From: Sphingobacteriaceae bacterium
GTDB lineage: Bacteria; Bacteroidota; Bacteroidia; B-17B0; Aurantibacillaceae
Direction: 5' to 3'
Assembly (NCBI GenBank): GCA_023251695.1
Contig: JAHEYE010000055.1
Coordinates: 1 to 16,151 of the forward strand
Length of the DNA: 16,151 nucleotides
Shown: one piece after another, positions 14,878 to 16,151 of the stretch
Layout: every line of letters begins with the position of its first letter
How positions within the stretch are numbered: position 1 is the stretch's first letter
Position numbers and translations under genes: made by a program
The notes under the pieces: generated by a model
The model's input: the letters and a program-made list of their open reading frames with translations, nothing else
What the model was told of the DNA's origin: nothing
Database searches by the model: none

Positions 14878-16151
14878 ATGCGGTTTAAACTTGCTTGCAT
14901 AGTTTTTGTTGTTCTTGCTTTTTCTCTCCAATGTTTTGCTCAAACCAAAGGCAAAGTGCCGGAGGTGGAAGAGGCTGATGAGCATTTTAAGCATGGGAAT
15001 TATGTCATGGCACTTCCTATTTACCGTGATATTCTAAAAGTTGAAAAGGATAATAAAAAAGTTCAATACCGCTTAGGTCTGTGTTATCTCAATACAAACT
15101 TCAACCGCACGGAAGCCGTTAAACATCTGGAAGCAGTTACAAAAGATCCGAAATGCGAAGAGGAGGCCTGGTATCATTTAGGCCATGCTTATCATTTAGC
15201 AGGAAAGCTGGATGATGCAATTGGGGCGTTCGAAAAATATAAAAAATCAGTTCCTAAAAAAGCTGCTGATGCCGACCGTCAGATTGGTATGTGTAATAAC
15301 GCAAAAATGTTTATGAGCATGCCGGTGAATGTTACGTTTGTGAATCTGGGTAAAGATCTCAATTCAGAAGACCCGGATTATTATCCGTTCGTGAATGCTG
15401 AAGAAACATTCATGGCATTTACATCTCGCAGAAAAGAAAATATCGGAGGAAAAAAAGTTGAAGTGGATGGTTATCATCCAAGCGATATTTATTATAGCAA
15501 AGTTGAAAACGGGAAATGGACCAAGGCAACGAATCCGGGTAATGCCATAAATAGTCCGTTAGATGAACAAGTAGTTTGGTTAAATCCTGATGGTACACAG
15601 ATGATGGTTTATCTGGATCATATTGATAAGTTTGGCGATCTCTATCTCTCAACAAAACGTACAGGAGGCGATTTCATGAAGGGAAAACCATTACCGGAAC
15701 AAGTTAACGGAAAAGTTGAAACATCGGGTTGTTATGGTCCGGATGGAAACGTAATTGTTTTCGCACGGCGCGAAGCTGTAGGTGAGAAAAGTGATATTTA
15801 CACCTGCAGAAAATTACCTACAGGTGTTTGGGGACAACCATACAAATTACCACCACATATTAATACGCCGTTCAATGAAGATTTTCCGTTTCTCGCCAGT
15901 GATGGTGTTACACTTTATTTTTCATCAGAAGGCCACAATAGTATGGGCGGGTATGATCTCTTTAAGAGCACGTATAACCCGGATGATAATACCTGGGGCG
16001 AAGCACAGAATTTGGGTTATCCTATTAATGGTTTTGCCGACGACAGAAGTATAAGTCTGACGCCGGATATGAGAGCCGGATATATCAGCGCTTTCCGTCC
16101 GAATGGTTATGGTGATTTAGATATTTACCGTATCCGTTTTAACGAGAATGA
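14878..16151 (+). CDS. TPR and PD40 beta-propeller protein, PorE-like N-terminal part (partial at right edge)
   Basis: A frame open to the right edge encodes 424 visible residues. It starts with a signal peptide (MRFKLACIVFVVLAFSLQCF, cleaved before Gln after CFA). TPR-like helices follow at about 30-130: ADEHFKHGNYVMALPIYRDI, VQYRLGLCYL and AWYHLGHAYHLAGKLDDAI. From about residue 150 come PD40 (WD40-like) blades, seen as DYYPFVNAEETFMAFTSRR, SDIYYSK, NPDGTQMMVYLD, GDLYLS, GPDGNVIVFARR, LYFSSEGH..MGGYDLF and PDMRAGYISAFRP. This TPR plus PD40 order is that of PorE and related T9SS proteins, which carry a C-terminal OmpA-type peptidoglycan-binding domain. That part would lie beyond the window, so PorE identity is not proven. 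The ATG at 14878 is favoured because it opens the signal peptide and an in-frame stop lies 33 bases upstream. It may be transcribed with the rhomboid genes (41-base gap) or from its own weak promoter. Confidence 0.85.
   Translation, partial: MRFKLACIVFVVLAFSLQCFAQTKGKVPEVEEADEHFKHGNYVMALPIYRDILKVEKDNKKVQYRLGLCYLNTNFNRTEAVKHLEAVTKDPKCEEEAWYHLGHAYHLAGKLDDAIGAFEKYKKSVPKKAADADRQIGMCNNAKMFMSMPVNVTFVNLGKDLNSEDPDYYPFVNAEETFMAFTSRRKENIGGKKVEVDGYHPSDIYYSKVENGKWTKATNPGNAINSPLDEQVVWLNPDGTQMMVYLDHIDKFGDLYLSTKRTGGDFMKGKPLPEQVNGKVETSGCYGPDGNVIVFARREAVGEKSDIYTCRKLPTGVWGQPYKLPPHINTPFNEDFPFLASDGVTLYFSSEGHNSMGGYDLFKSTYNPDDNTWGEAQNLGYPINGFADDRSISLTPDMRAGYISAFRPNGYGDLDIYRIRFNEN

Noticed and set aside
14737..14994. 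Minus-strand frame across the end of the second rhomboid gene and the start of the TPR-PD40 gene
   Set aside because: It is antisense to two well-supported genes and has a composition typical of a shadow frame.
15782..16054. 90-codon plus-strand frame (15782-16054) and a minus-strand frame at 15419-15655
   Set aside because: Both overlap the TPR-PD40 gene, whose own frame is open to the window edge with clear blade motifs.

Overview
The window looks like a chromosomal fragment from a member of the Bacteroidota. Four things point there: type IX secretion (T9SS) proteins (a PorP/SprF family protein and a giant protein ending in a CHU_C type B sorting domain), several signal peptides that would be cleaved just before Gln, a Bacteroidota-type TAnnTTTG promoter directly before mutL, and the linkage of mutL to two rhomboid protease genes. 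The sequence does not allow a more precise placement.

Layout. The left two thirds (1-11226) reads leftward as a probable operon: a small secreted protein of unknown function (156 aa), then a 3242-aa repeat protein, then a PorP/SprF family outer-membrane protein whose ATG overlaps the giant gene's stop codon by one base. There may be the first four codons of a further gene at the left edge. The right third (11445-16151) reads rightward: mutL, two rhomboid protease genes spaced by 4 bases each, then a TPR plus PD40 beta-propeller protein that runs off the window and resembles the N-terminal half of PorE-like proteins. The two transcription units diverge from a 218-base AT-rich intergenic region.

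The giant gene fills about 60% of the window. Its product has a signal peptide, an N-terminal globular module that seems to be nested inside an Ig-like fold, 31 tandem Ig-like repeats of about 72 residues (residues 316-2563), more divergent Ig-like modules, two DUF11-like modules each closed by an Asp/Asn-rich loop, and the CHU_C sorting domain. Every repeat has exactly two Cys, and the whole array of about 2250 residues has only about 15 charged residues. Blocks of two or three units are themselves duplicated at conserved lengths (435 and 651 nt), so the array probably grew by segmental duplication.

How the genes fit together. The giant protein is probably exported by Sec and then T9SS and anchored at the surface, with the adjacent PorP/SprF protein acting as its dedicated outer-membrane partner. 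This is inferred from known CHU_C/PorP pairs such as SprB/SprF. MutL and the rhomboids are housekeeping functions. The MutL lacks several residues of the usual endonuclease metal site, which is the main oddity on the right side.
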